Counted from the first letter of the stretch, positions 1-9,151 are shown. The stretch: DNA of 64,000 bases from CADEEX01 sp964577955 (GCA_964577955.1 CAZOAZ010000034.1:3586-67585); one strand, 5' to 3'. Translations and numbers: made by a program. The notes: a model not told the origin generated them from the sequence alone.

Positions 1-132
1 TGGACGGCGCGAATCGACATGACCAGAAGCGACGCGCCGATCTACGAGTTCGCATGCCACGAGGGAAACGCGAGCAGCGTGACCGCAACGCTCAAAGGCT
101 CGCGCATGGCCGAACAGGAAGGCCGTCGGTGA
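1..132 (+). CDS. C-terminal end of a secreted protein of the same family as the gene at 14225 (partial)
   Basis: The frame is open from the first base to a TGA at 130-132 and encodes 43 residues. The segment Y-E-F-A-C-H-E-G-N matches Y-E-Y-A-C-H-E-A-N near the C-terminus of the protein at 14225-15217, and the text before and after is alike in layout. I therefore read it as the tail of a paralogue whose start lies outside the window. The function of the family is unknown to me; the complete member has a signal peptide, so this one is probably secreted too. Confidence 0.7.
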   Translation, partial: WTARIDMTRSDAPIYEFACHEGNASSVTATLKGSRMAEQEGRR

Positions 133-142
133 CCCGGTAGGC

Positions 143-158
143 ACAGGCTTCAGCCTGT
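143..158. repeat. short palindrome, ACAGGCT-tc-AGCCTGT
   Basis: Perfect 7-base inverted repeat with a two-base centre, between two convergent genes. It is the same core as the paired palindromes at 32464-32541 and resembles the TCCGGCT-AGCCGGA palindromes elsewhere in the window. There is no T-tract, so it is a repeat rather than a classical terminator. Confidence 0.6.
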
Positions 159-165
159 CCGTCGC

Positions 166-2319
166 CTAGCGGCTGTCGCCGGGGTGGTACGTGCGTTCAG
201 CGTGTCCCTGCAGATCGGCCGGATAGAAGTACACGTCGCGCAGCGAACCGGTGCTGTAACGTTCGGCTTGATCGTTGAAGTGCTTCGACTCGATTGATCC
301 GCTCTGCCCGCCCGCGGTGACCGCCTTCGCCTTCACCTTTTCACCAAATTCGACGACGGCGACGAAGCTGTTGCCGGTGGTGCCGTAGCGCTTCTTCGTG
401 CCGTTGGCGGTGGTCGCGCCGAACGAGGCAAGCGATCCCCACCGCGCTGACGTGAAGCCGACCGGGATGCTCGGCTTCGCATCGTCGAACGGCTGGACGA
501 TGTCGCCGCTCACGCGTTGGAACCGGTTGATGTCGCCCCACGGCGTGCGCCAGCTGCCGAAGTCGGCGGTCAGGGTGTTCGATGCCGCCTCCAGTGCGGC
601 GAGCGGCGCGAGCCGCCCGACGGCTTCGCCCCAGTACACCGCCAGCGAGGTGGCGATCGACTCGGTCGACCAGCGGTAGTCCCACGCGCGCAGGATTGCG
701 ATCTGCGGCGCCAGCTTCGCCTTCAGCGGATCCGTGTCCGGCAATCGGTCGAACGCCTGCAACAGCCCGGGAATCTCGTTGGCGAAGAACGGCAGATAGC
801 TGTCGTACGCGGCGGCGAGGAGCGACTCGATCGTGAAGTCCTTCTTCTTGTCGAACACGCGCAGCGCGTGGAGACCGCGGGGACTCTCCTCGGTGCCGCG
901 GTCGACGTAGGCGGGAAAGTCCGCGCGCTTCGGGCTGCTGTCGCCGGCGGCCGACCAGGGCCAGTTGTTGCTGTTGTACAGCCAGCCGCTCGCGGGGTTG
1001 AGCAGGTGCGGCGATTCCTCGACCGAGAGGAGACGGCCCCAGTCGGTCGCTTTGCTCGTGCCGTCCACAGGCCGGGTCCAGTCGAACCGCGCGTCGCGCC
1101 GCGGGATGAAGTTCGAGTGGAAATAGGCGATGTTTCCTTCGGCGTCCGCGAAGATCGTGTTGTTCGACGAATTGGTGTGCCGCTCCATCGTGGCGCGGAA
1201 GGTCTTGTAGTTCGTCGCCTTCGTGCGCGAGTACGACTGAATCAGCGCGTTGACCGGGTCCTGCATCATCCGGACGCTGATCCACTTGCCGTCGGCGGCG
1301 CGAACGACCGGGCCGTGATTCGAGTAGTAGACCGTGAACGTCCGGGTCGCCATTCCAGTCGCGGTCTTGTACGGAACCGCGACGGTCTTCGTCGTCAGCG
1401 GCTGCTTCTTGCCGTCGTAGAGCGAGAAGGCGCGGCCGCCCTCCATCGTGACGGTTTCGGCGTACTCGTCAATGTTGTCGACGCCGCTCGAGGTGTGCAT
1501 CCACCCCGCTTTCTCATTGAATCCCTGATAGATGAAGAACTGCCCCCAGGTGAGGGCCCCGTAGGCGTTCAGCCCGTCGCCACTCGTCATCTGCGCTTCG
1601 GCGCGGAAAAAGAAGGATGTGTGCGGGTTGATGAGGAAAAGCGCGTGCTTGTTCCGTGTATTCGCGGGAGCGATGGCGACACCGTTCGAGCCGGTCGGCT
1701 CGGCGTAAGTTGACGGCTCGTCGAGCGCGGCCCGCGGCGCGGGCTGGCCGTCGTAGAACGCGCGCAGTTGCGCCAGGTTGATTCGTTCGATGTCGCCGCC
1801 GATGCTGCCTTCGCTGAAGCTGAGCGCCATCCACGGTTCGAAGCGGGTGATGACGCGAGGTTTCACCGCGGGATGCGTTGCCAGGTAGTAGTTGAGTCCG
1901 GCGGCGAAGCTGTCCATCAGCCGTTTCAGCCAGGCCGGGCTCGCGTCGTACTTCGCTTTCAGATCCGCGGGATCGATGTACAGCTTCATCCGCAGATCGC
2001 GGTAGATCTCGGCGTCGCCTTCCGCTTCGGCGAGCCGCCCCATCGCATTCAGATAGTTGGTTTCGATGCGGTTGAAGTCGTCTTCCGCCTGTGCGTAGAC
2101 GACGCCGAAGACCGCGTCCGCGTCGGTCGGGCCGCTGACGTGCGGGATCCCCCAGTCGTCGCGGACGATGGTGACGCGCCTGGCCTGATCGGCCCACGCT
2201 GTCTCGTCGCGGGAGCTGTAGGGTCCGGCTTTAGCCGGACCGTCAGCGTCTTGCGCCGGCAACTGCGCGGTCGTGAATGCAGTGAGCAGCAGGCCAAGGG
2301 CAGCCAGCGACCGTTTCAT
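166..2319 (-). CDS. penicillin acylase family (Ntn-hydrolase) secreted amidase
   Basis: The 717-residue length is usual for the penicillin/acylhomoserine-lactone/aculeacin acylase family. These enzymes hydrolyse amide bonds of acylated amines after self-cleavage into alpha and beta chains. A signal peptide covers about residues 1-23. The predicted nucleophile is Ser211 in T-G-S-N-G, followed by a beta-chain start typical of the family (V-A-I-A-P). Self-processing before Ser211 would give a 210-residue precursor part and a 507-residue beta chain. The N-terminal text R-D-D-W-G-I-P-H-V also fits the family. The mature N-terminus contains the peptide P-A-K-A-G, encoded by a short palindromic repeat. 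It acts in the periplasm or outside the cell. The true substrate (antibiotic, lactone, peptide) cannot be read from the sequence. Confidence 0.88.
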   Translation of the reverse strand: MKRSLAALGLLLTAFTTAQLPAQDADGPAKAGPYSSRDETAWADQARRVTIVRDDWGIPHVSGPTDADAVFGVVYAQAEDDFNRIETNYLNAMGRLAEAEGDAEIYRDLRMKLYIDPADLKAKYDASPAWLKRLMDSFAAGLNYYLATHPAVKPRVITRFEPWMALSFSEGSIGGDIERINLAQLRAFYDGQPAPRAALDEPSTYAEPTGSNGVAIAPANTRNKHALFLINPHTSFFFRAEAQMTSGDGLNAYGALTWGQFFIYQGFNEKAGWMHTSSGVDNIDEYAETVTMEGGRAFSLYDGKKQPLTTKTVAVPYKTATGMATRTFTVYYSNHGPVVRAADGKWISVRMMQDPVNALIQSYSRTKATNYKTFRATMERHTNSSNNTIFADAEGNIAYFHSNFIPRRDARFDWTRPVDGTSKATDWGRLLSVEESPHLLNPASGWLYNSNNWPWSAAGDSSPKRADFPAYVDRGTEESPRGLHALRVFDKKKDFTIESLLAAAYDSYLPFFANEIPGLLQAFDRLPDTDPLKAKLAPQIAILRAWDYRWSTESIATSLAVYWGEAVGRLAPLAALEAASNTLTADFGSWRTPWGDINRFQRVSGDIVQPFDDAKPSIPVGFTSARWGSLASFGATTANGTKKRYGTTGNSFVAVVEFGEKVKAKAVTAGGQSGSIESKHFNDQAERYSTGSLRDVYFYPADLQGHAERTYHPGDSR
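2222..2241. repeat. palindrome GGTCCGGCT-tt-AGCCGGACC inside a gene
   Basis: Perfect 9-base inverted repeat, read in frame as part of the acylase just after its signal peptide (P-A-K-A-G on the minus strand). Copies with the same core lie at 9731, 15580, 30515, 35039 and 40394. Confidence 0.75.
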
Positions 2320-2359
2320 GGGCGGAATTGTACCTGGTGAGACGACCGCGGCGGCGTGG

Positions 2360-4627
2360 TTACCACCGCCACAGCCGATTGATCTTGATCACGAACGCAC
2401 GGTTCTTCAGGTCAGGAAAGCCCGGCAAGGCCGTGTCGCGCTCGTCGGTGTAGACGATGAACAGTTCGCTGCCGGGGCGATACTCCCAGCGCAGGCGAAG
2501 ATTGCTGGTGAAGGCATGCTCGGCCGACCCGTATTGGACCAGGCCGCCCACGAACATGCGCGGCGTAAAGCCGAAATCGGCTCGCGATCGCAGGACCGTC
2601 GTCGTAAAGGCGCCGGCGGAGACGTCGATGTGATTGATCGACAGGCTGGGTTCGACCGACAACTGATGCGTGACCGAGACCCGCGCTCCGCTGATCGTGA
2701 CCGCCCGGATCGTCCCGTCGTAGAACTGTCCGAGCTGGACGGCCACCGCCCCGGACGCACGGCGTTGCTGCCCGAACAGATACCTGAGCGTCGTGTCGTC
2801 GAACGCATAACCGCCAACCGGAATGTTCACGCCGCTCGACACTTCGAACGGCCGGTCGAGGTGTTCGTAGTTGCGCCCGGCGTCGACGGAGAACTGATCG
2901 CTGTTCTCGAACTCGACGTTGAAGTGTGCGGTCTGCTGCCGCGATTCGAGCACGCCCGCCGCACTTTCGACGTACTCGAGGCTGCCTTCGTACGTGAGCT
3001 GTCTGACGCCGCGAATCGCGCGCGGCCGGGGACTGAATCTCAGGTCGCCGAACGAGCGGCGAAAGCCGGTTCGGCGCAGGAAACCGACTTCCGGGTTGAA
3101 GTGTTCGCCGACCGACAGATATTCCGCGCGGGCGCCGTAGCGGTCGGCGTCATAGTTCATGCGCCCCTGATAGCTGGTGTCGTCGCCGTCGAGACCCGTC
3201 GTGACGGTACGGGCGGCGTATCCGTCGAGCGTGAGATCTTGAAAGAACGAAAACGCGGCATCGCCGCCGAACGCCTGGTTGGACCCGTCGGTCCGCGTCG
3301 AGTGCGAACGGTTGGTGAACATGGCGCCGATCGTGCTGCGCCTGAAGATGTCGCGCTTCACCCTGAGGACCGTGAAGTTGGTGGCCGGTGTCTGCGAGAC
3401 CGCTTCGTCGCCGGTCTGGACGTTGAGCGCGCCGATGGTCAGCCCGCCGACCTTGCCGGTGAGACGGCTGCCGAGGTCGATCGGGACGACGCGGCTCTGA
3501 TTGAGTCCGATGCGCCGGCTGTAGAACAGTGCCGGCGTGTCCGCCGTGGCGCCGCTCGAACCGGCGCGCCCGAAGTCGAAGATGCCGCGCCCCTCGAGGA
3601 AGAACTCGCGCTTTTCCGGAAACAGCAGGTTGAACCGCGTGAGATTCACCTGCTGCTCGTCGATCTCGACCTGCGCGAAGTCGGTGTTGACCGTGACGTC
3701 CGCGGTCAGGTTGGCGGTGATCCCGTACTTGGCGTCGCCGCCGAAGTCGTGACCGAGAGCGTTCGACACCGGCGGGTTCAGTCGCACGTCGGTGGTCGAC
3801 CGCGCGATCGCATACGGTTTGAGCTCGATGTTCCGGCTCGCCGGCGGCAGATCGAGTCCGACCAGCGCCGCATCCGCCGAGACGCGCATCATCCCCACGG
3901 ATCCGCCAATCGACAGGGGTAGCGGATTCAGGTAGTTCCATTCGTTCTTGCGCCGGATCGCGCGGCGCATGTTGATGCCCCAGGTTTGCCCGGCGCCGGA
4001 GACGTAGCGGAGCGACTTGAAGGGAATCGCCATCTCCAGCGTCCACCCGTGCTCGAATCGTCCGGTCCGCGCGTCCCAGACCGGATTCCAATCCGCGTTG
4101 TTGTTCGTTTCGTCGGTCATGTGCGAATCGGCCCTGGCGCCGAGCGGATTCGCGTAGAAGAAGTAGCCGTTCCGGCCGTCGTGGAAGGTGTCGAAGGCGA
4201 CGCCGAAGTGATCGTTCTGGCGGAGCTGATTGGTATCGCGCCGCATCTCGTTCGCCGTCCAGTGCTCCGGCGGGACCGATTCCCACAGCCGCGCCGCGAC
4301 ATAGATCGTGGCGTCGTCGAACATCACCCACGCTTCGGTCCGTTCCGTGGGCTCGGCGTTTTCTTTGGGCAGCGTCTGGAGAAAGTCCGAGATTGCCGGC
4401 ATGCTGCGGTAGACCGCTTCGTCGAGCTGGCCATCGACGCGCAGCGGCTCGGACAAGTGAATCGCCCGGACTGTGGCGCTGCGCCGGCTGTCTCGCGTCA
4501 GCGCCGCCGCCGGTTGTCCCGTCGACGGCCCCGCGCCCGCTTGCGCGCTCGTCGTGACGGGCCAGGCCAACATCGCCACGCCGATGGCGCTCAAGAGGGC
4601 TGACGGATGGCTCACGGGAACGAGCAC
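2360..4627 (-). CDS. DUF5916 / CBM9-like outer-membrane barrel protein
   Basis: This 755-residue protein has a signal-like N-terminus (about 1-29). A carbohydrate-binding family 9-like domain follows at about 50-240, with V-D-G-Q-L-D-E-A-V-Y and R-L-W-E in the expected places. A long beta-strand region runs to the C-terminus and ends in aromatic residues (N-R-L-W-R-W), as outer-membrane barrels do. This layout is that of the DUF5916 family, common in Acidobacteria and Bacteroidetes. The family has no firm function; roles in glycan or peptide handling at the outer membrane are guesses. The gene at 43263-45521 is a full-length paralogue. The start given is a GTG at 4627; a GTG four codons later (4615) is equally possible. 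Confidence 0.85.
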   Translation of the reverse strand: MLVPVSHPSALLSAIGVAMLAWPVTTSAQAGAGPSTGQPAAALTRDSRRSATVRAIHLSEPLRVDGQLDEAVYRSMPAISDFLQTLPKENAEPTERTEAWVMFDDATIYVAARLWESVPPEHWTANEMRRDTNQLRQNDHFGVAFDTFHDGRNGYFFYANPLGARADSHMTDETNNNADWNPVWDARTGRFEHGWTLEMAIPFKSLRYVSGAGQTWGINMRRAIRRKNEWNYLNPLPLSIGGSVGMMRVSADAALVGLDLPPASRNIELKPYAIARSTTDVRLNPPVSNALGHDFGGDAKYGITANLTADVTVNTDFAQVEIDEQQVNLTRFNLLFPEKREFFLEGRGIFDFGRAGSSGATADTPALFYSRRIGLNQSRVVPIDLGSRLTGKVGGLTIGALNVQTGDEAVSQTPATNFTVLRVKRDIFRRSTIGAMFTNRSHSTRTDGSNQAFGGDAAFSFFQDLTLDGYAARTVTTGLDGDDTSYQGRMNYDADRYGARAEYLSVGEHFNPEVGFLRRTGFRRSFGDLRFSPRPRAIRGVRQLTYEGSLEYVESAAGVLESRQQTAHFNVEFENSDQFSVDAGRNYEHLDRPFEVSSGVNIPVGGYAFDDTTLRYLFGQQRRASGAVAVQLGQFYDGTIRAVTISGARVSVTHQLSVEPSLSINHIDVSAGAFTTTVLRSRADFGFTPRMFVGGLVQYGSAEHAFTSNLRLRWEYRPGSELFIVYTDERDTALPGFPDLKNRAFVIKINRLWRW

Positions 4628-4984
4628 ATCTTTCTCGTTCCCAGACCGAGCGTCAAGGCGACGTCGCTCTCGGTGACGTCCGGCGTTCGCCGGATGGCTC
4701 TGCGCGTCAGAAAGGCCGAACTCTCACGCGATGCGCTCGGGGGTCCTCAGCTTCACATAACGGCCGCCGAGCCGGCCTGGATGTCGCAGGCCGGCCGGGC
4801 GGGGGATCGCCGGGTCGGACCGGTCCTCCCGGCACAAGTTAGGGACGGTCCGCTACTGGGCTGGGCTAAGCCGTCCGCCAGCCCGATATTGCAATTGACA
4901 ATTCCTTTAGCCGGGTCGAGCATCTGCCTAAGGCGTAGACGCACGACCAAGCGTCTCGCGACCGGCTTCAATGAAGGGGGCGGC
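4628..4984. other. intergenic region between divergent genes
   Basis: The 357 bases separate the DUF5916 gene (minus) from the haem/copper protein (plus), so promoters for both should lie here. I see a perfect 9-base stem with a 7-base loop at 4771-4795 (GCCGGCCTG / CAGGCCGGC). A TTGACA at 4895-4900 could be a -35 box, but there is no convincing -10 at the right distance. A reading frame extends the downstream gene back into this region, but nothing in it looks like protein. Confidence 0.5.
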
Positions 4985-6427
4985 ATGGCACGCGGAGTTT
5001 TCGCAGTCTCGGCCATCGTTGTGGGCTTTGGCCTCGTCTTGACCTCGTCGCCGTCGGCACAACAGGCATCCAAGAGCGCGCCGACCTTCAACACGGACAT
5101 CGCGCCGATCCTCTACAAGAATTGCACCGAGTGTCATCGGCAGAATCAGGTCGCGCCGATGGCGCTGCTTTCGTACCAGGACGCGCGACCGTGGGCGCGG
5201 GCGATCAAGACGAAAGTGCTCTCGCGAGAAATGCCGCCGTGGTTCGCCGATCCGCACTACGGCAAGTTCAAGAACGACCGCAGCCTCTCGCAGCACGACA
5301 TCGACACCATCGTGGCGTGGGCCGATGCCGGCGCCCCGCAAGGCACGGGCACGGCGCCGGCGCCGCCGCAGTACTCCGCCGAAGGCTGGAGCCATCCGTC
5401 CGGCCGCGCGCCCGATCTCGTGATCGACTTCCCGGTCGACTGGAAAGTTTCGGCGACCGGCGAGATGCCGAATTTCAATCTCTATACGCCGCTGCCGATC
5501 AAGGACAGCCGTCTCGTGTCGGCGACGCAGGTGCTGCCCGGCAACTTCGCCGCGACGCATCACATCACCACCGCCGTCGTGAACATGCCGCCGGGTACCG
5601 TGCTCGGACGCGGCCCGGCCTGGCCGGGCGGTCCGGTTACCGACTACGTCCCCGTCGCGGCGAAAGCAGGCGTAACCGTCGACAACACCGGTGACGCAGC
5701 CGTCGTCGAGGACGAAGACGATGGCGGCGGCTTCGGCGCGTATATTCCTGGCGCCGGCGCGCGTGTCGCGCGTCCCGGTCAGGCGCGGGTGATTCGCGGC
5801 GACCGCTTCCACTACGTCCGCTGGAATCTGCACTACCAGGCGACCGGCCAGGCCGAAACGGCGCGGCCGAAGATCGGCGTGTGGTTCGAGAACGGCAACG
5901 CCACCACGGTCGAGCGGAGCCTGAGCCTGCGCGAGCAGACCTCGCAGAGCAAGCCGCTCATTGCCGATCCGGCGAAGCCCCGCAACGTCGGCATCGCGTC
6001 CAACGTGAATCCGTTCCTGGCGCCGATTCCGGCCAACGACGGCAACTGGACGCTCACCGGCATCAACGGTTTCCAGGAAGACGCGACCATTCAGGCGATC
6101 ACACTGCACATGCACCTGCGCGGGAAGGACGTCACCTACGTGCTGACGTATCCAGACGGGCGCGAGGAAGTGTTGCTGCGCGTTCCCAAGTACGATTTCA
6201 ACTGGCAGTTCCAGTACGAGTTCGCCGAACCTCTCAAGGTGCCGGCCGGCAGCACGATCAAGGCGATCGCGCGGTTCGACAACTCGGCCGCGAATCGGTT
6301 GAACCCGGCGCCGGGCAAAGAGGTCTACTGGTCCGAGCAGAGCTGGGACGACATGTACCTGAGCAGCGTGCGGTACACCGTCGACAAGCCGCAGAAGACC
6401 GGAACGACGGCGCAGGGGCAGCAGTAG
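4985..6427 (+). CDS. secreted monohaem cytochrome / copper type II monooxygenase-like protein
   Basis: The 480-residue protein has a signal peptide (about 1-28) and a c-type haem site C47-T-E-C50-H51 in an N-terminal cytochrome domain. The C-terminal half resembles the copper type II, ascorbate-dependent monooxygenase fold (PHM/DBM family). It has a His-His pair (H192-H193) and an H375-M-H377 motif in the places of the two copper sites. Electrons could pass from the haem to a copper site on an exported enzyme; the substrate is unknown. The ATG at 4985 follows a purine-rich GAAGGGGGCGG stretch and gives a clean signal peptide, unlike longer in-frame starts. Two small secreted proteins follow directly. 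A paralogue with added TPR repeats is at 61692-63644. Confidence 0.75.
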   Translation: MARGVFAVSAIVVGFGLVLTSSPSAQQASKSAPTFNTDIAPILYKNCTECHRQNQVAPMALLSYQDARPWARAIKTKVLSREMPPWFADPHYGKFKNDRSLSQHDIDTIVAWADAGAPQGTGTAPAPPQYSAEGWSHPSGRAPDLVIDFPVDWKVSATGEMPNFNLYTPLPIKDSRLVSATQVLPGNFAATHHITTAVVNMPPGTVLGRGPAWPGGPVTDYVPVAAKAGVTVDNTGDAAVVEDEDDGGGFGAYIPGAGARVARPGQARVIRGDRFHYVRWNLHYQATGQAETARPKIGVWFENGNATTVERSLSLREQTSQSKPLIADPAKPRNVGIASNVNPFLAPIPANDGNWTLTGINGFQEDATIQAITLHMHLRGKDVTYVLTYPDGREEVLLRVPKYDFNWQFQYEFAEPLKVPAGSTIKAIARFDNSAANRLNPAPGKEVYWSEQSWDDMYLSSVRYTVDKPQKTGTTAQGQQ

Positions 6428-6943
6428 ATGCGCGCGTTGGTGCCTGCCCGCCTTCGCCTCGGCGGAGGTGGGGCCGCGGTCGCGTGCGCGGCGCTGCTCG
6501 GGGTGATGCTCTCGTTTCCCACCGTCGTCACCGGTCAGCGTGGGCGCGCCGCCTCGGGCGAGAAACCGGCAGTCGATATCGTCCAGACTGCCGGCTGTGT
6601 CGAACAACGCACCGGCAGTCCGGAAACGTGGTGGCTGCAGAAGGCGGTCGAGCCGCGCGTCGTGCAGCCCGGCGTCTTCAGCGTCGCGCAAGTCAACACC
6701 GCGCGCGCCGCCGCGGCCGGCAGCCAGACGTTCCAGTTGATCGGCGTCGCCGATTTCCTGGATGTTGACGGACTCCTCAAGTCAGGCCGCCGCAGCGAGT
6801 TCACGACCCGGCAAAACGCCAACGCCACCGGTGAACTCCGGCCCGGCCGCAAGGTCCTCGTCAAAGGGATGCTGATCACGGCGAGCGATCCGAAACGCAT
6901 CAACCTGCTCAACGTCGTGAGCCTCGCCGATTCCTGCAGCTAG
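6428..6943 (+). CDS. secreted protein of unknown function
   Basis: The 171-residue protein has a signal peptide at about residues 15-36. Its ATG follows the stop of the haem/copper gene with no gap, so the two are very probably one transcript. The mature part has two cysteines (in A-G-C-V-E and the terminal D-S-C-S) that could pair. Beta-strand-like stretches (F-Q-L-I-G-V-A-D-F, K-V-L-V-K-G-M-L-I) suggest a small OB- or lipocalin-like fold, but I do not recognise the family. Its place suggests a periplasmic partner of the upstream redox protein. Confidence 0.65.
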   Translation: MRALVPARLRLGGGGAAVACAALLGVMLSFPTVVTGQRGRAASGEKPAVDIVQTAGCVEQRTGSPETWWLQKAVEPRVVQPGVFSVAQVNTARAAAAGSQTFQLIGVADFLDVDGLLKSGRRSEFTTRQNANATGELRPGRKVLVKGMLITASDPKRINLLNVVSLADSCS

Positions 6944-6952
6944 AGACTCGTG

Positions 6953-7633
6953 ATGACACCCAAGTTCGTTGTTTCCGTCTTACTGGTCGCGGGGGTGGCC
7001 GCGGTTGGCGCCCAAACACCCGCGCGGCCGCCCGCCGTGAGACTGCAGTCGGGGGAGACGCCGGTTGCCGGCCAGTGCCTGACGCGTCAGGAACTGGATC
7101 TGAATCAGCGCCTCCATTCGCTCACGCGTCCGACGCGCGGCGTCGAAGCCGGGGAGGACGCCGACGATGTGGTGCGGTTCGATCCGAATCATCTCGTCGG
7201 TCGCTGGAACGTGGAAGGCGTCGTGCCGGACTCGCCGCTCGGGCCGGCCGGCGATATCGACGGCGTCGACGTCGTCCGGCATCTGCGCGACTGCACCTAC
7301 GAGAGCACGCTCCAGGTGAAGGGCCTCGGGCCGGCGTACACCGTCAAGACGCTGATGCTGTACGACCGCACTGCCGCCTACATGGTGCGCACCGAGCAGG
7401 ACAGTCGCGGCTTTCAGATCCTGAAGATGGGAATTCTCGGCGGCGATTCGGGCGGCTACTTCTCACATCACTGGCAGACCCCGGAGATCACCAGAAGCGG
7501 CAAGCGCGTCCGGTTGCAAGGCTCGACGTTCTTCGCGTCACCGGACAACCACCGGCTGCGCATGCAGATCTCCGTCGACGACGGGCCGTGGACCGCGTAC
7601 GGCACGTTGTGGTGGAGACGCGCCCAGGGCTGA
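6953..7633 (+). CDS. secreted protein of unknown function
   Basis: The 226-residue protein has an N-terminal signal peptide (about 1-22). The ATG at 6953 is preferred; a GTG one codon upstream is also in frame. The sequence contains H-L-V-G-R-W-N-V-E-G-V-V-P-D-S-P and later many short strands ending in W-T-A-Y-G-T-L-W-W, like a lipocalin-type or DUF1579-like beta barrel. I cannot assign it. It sits ten bases after the previous small secreted gene, making a three-gene unit with the haem/copper protein. Its last 22 bases lie in the first copy of a tandem duplication whose other copy follows the gene. Confidence 0.65.
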   Translation: MTPKFVVSVLLVAGVAAVGAQTPARPPAVRLQSGETPVAGQCLTRQELDLNQRLHSLTRPTRGVEAGEDADDVVRFDPNHLVGRWNVEGVVPDSPLGPAGDIDGVDVVRHLRDCTYESTLQVKGLGPAYTVKTLMLYDRTAAYMVRTEQDSRGFQILKMGILGGDSGGYFSHHWQTPEITRSGKRVRLQGSTFFASPDNHRLRMQISVDDGPWTAYGTLWWRRAQG

Positions 7634-8018
7634 CGCAGGCCAGTCTCAATTCTCAATTCTCAATGGACANNNNNNNNNNNNNNNNNNNNNNNNNNNNNNN
7701 NNNNNNNNNNNNNNNNNNNNNNNNNNNNNNNNNNNNNNNNNNNNNNNNNNNNNNNNNNNNNNNNNNNNNATTATCAATTCGTGTTACGCATTGAATATTG
7801 ACCATTGCGAATTGAGAATTTCTGCCGTTCCTTAGTCTTCGCCTGCACCACCTGTCACGAGAAGTGTGGAGACGCGCTCAGGGCTGACGCAAGCCGTCTC
7901 AATTCTCAATTCTCAATGGACAATTATCAATTCGTGTTACGCATTGAATATTGACCATTGCGAATTGAGAATTTCTGTCGTTCCTTAGTCTTCGCCTGCA
8001 CCACCTGTCACGAGAAGT
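7612..8018. repeat. tandem duplication, unit 153-154 bases, interrupted by the assembly gap
   Basis: The second copy is 7866-8018. The first copy is 7612-7865 minus the 100 Ns, and it includes the last 22 bases of the upstream gene. The copies differ at only a few positions (for example gcccagg/gctcagg and ctgccg/ctgtcg). The inner part is AT-rich, with TCTCAATTCTCAATGG and its near complement CCATTGCGAATTGAGAA, so each unit can fold on itself. No coding frame was found in 7634-8066. Confidence 0.85.
7670..7769. other. assembly gap of exactly 100 Ns
   Basis: The round length shows a scaffold gap of unknown true size. The bases on both sides join without loss into the sequence seen in the second repeat copy (caatggaca + attatcaattcg), so the real gap may be zero or may hide further repeat copies. 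Confidence 0.95.
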
Positions 8019-8066
8019 ACCGCGAACCGACTCCCCGCTGCGTCCAATAAATTGTGTGGCCGCCCG

Positions 8067-9017
8067 TCAGTGCGTCACCGCTTGCGGTGATTCGAGCGTG
8101 CCGAGCGCCGCGACGATCCGTTGACCCTGCGCCTCGGTGATCAGGCTGCCCAGGATTTTCTGGAAGTGCGGATGCTGGGCGCCTGAGAAGATGTACTGCG
8201 CGCGATAGGCCCGGAGCATGGCGGTGTGCAGCCCCTGCTGCTCGGTGGTGACAAACGTCCGGCCGCAGATCTCCATGAAGTAGCGGACGTCTTCGGCCGC
8301 CTGCGCGCGCAGGATCCCGTCAACCGCGCCGACCAGTTCGATGAACTCGTCGACCGCTCGATCGCGCGCGTCTGGGCTCAGCGTCGCGTTCTCGCGCACC
8401 AGTTCGAGTTCGTCCATGATCGCGTGCTGGCTTTCTTCCTTCCAGTGGAACAGGAAGATGTCCTTGAAGAGCGGCGAGAGCGCCGGATCGGGGTCGATGC
8501 TCTCGCGGTAGTGCGTCTGCGTGAAGAGCTCGATGTGCAGCGTGAGCAGCAGGACCGCCCAGGTGCTCTTGCCGAGGACCGCGTGCGCGACATCGTTCGG
8601 GTTCGGCACGAACCGATAGCCCGGCGGCAGCGTGTCGGCGGCCATCCGTTCGACGCGGCGGAACAGCTCCTGGTGCTTGAGTTCTTCGGCGCTGAAGCCC
8701 ACCAACGCCTCGAGGGCGGTCTGATCCTCGAAGACATAGTGCTGGCTGAGTTCCAGCACCTTGGTGTTGATGAAGCGTTCGACCAGCCCGAACATGTTGG
8801 CGTAGGTCCGTCCCTGGATCTGGCTCCAGGTGCGTTGTTCGCCCGCGGTCAGCGTCAGCTCGGCGGCCAGGGTCAGTCCGTCGGGCAGGTACTTGTGCGC
8901 GCGGTCGAACGCACGCCCGCGAATGACGTCCTTGTCGATGTCCCAGTGGACACGCTTCGAGGCGGCCAGGACTTTGGCGAATCGTTCGGTTTGCGGCGTG
9001 AGCGTGTCGGTCTGCAT
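8067..9017 (-). CDS. ferritin-like diiron protein (possible oxygenase)
   Basis: This 316-residue, mostly helical protein has two E-x-x-H motifs, E112-L-K-H115 and E195-S-Q-H198. With E80 and E163 they make the usual six-ligand set of a four-helix-bundle diiron site. The family could be an AurF-like N-oxygenase or another ferritin-like oxidase; I cannot separate these by eye. There is no signal peptide, so it is cytoplasmic. A strong ribosome site (AAGGAG) lies about five bases before the ATG at 9017, which fixes the start. It stands alone, downstream of a cupin gene on the same strand and next to the repeat-rich gap region. Confidence 0.68.
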   Translation of the reverse strand: MQTDTLTPQTERFAKVLAASKRVHWDIDKDVIRGRAFDRAHKYLPDGLTLAAELTLTAGEQRTWSQIQGRTYANMFGLVERFINTKVLELSQHYVFEDQTALEALVGFSAEELKHQELFRRVERMAADTLPPGYRFVPNPNDVAHAVLGKSTWAVLLLTLHIELFTQTHYRESIDPDPALSPLFKDIFLFHWKEESQHAIMDELELVRENATLSPDARDRAVDEFIELVGAVDGILRAQAAEDVRYFMEICGRTFVTTEQQGLHTAMLRAYRAQYIFSGAQHPHFQKILGSLITEAQGQRIVAALGTLESPQAVTH

Positions 9018-9151
9018 GGCGTCTCCTTTTTGTCAGCGGATTCCGTCCGCCGATGGGCCCATTAGGCCGCATCGCGGGCGGACCGGTCCTTTGACAGCCG
9101 TGAGACGTTTCTTTGATTGTTCTGAAGAGGGGCGCCTAGCTAGCCAGGAGC

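Noticed and set aside
4895..4917. Promoter with TTGACA at 4895
   Set aside because: No -10-like hexamer lies at 16-18 bases, so it is mentioned only in the intergenic entry.
4607..4984. In-frame N-terminal extension of the haem/copper protein
   Set aside because: It would bury the signal peptide, has no conserved sequence, and overlaps the divergent gene start.
7612..8018. CRISPR array
   Set aside because: There are only two long direct copies with no spacers, and they include the end of a gene.
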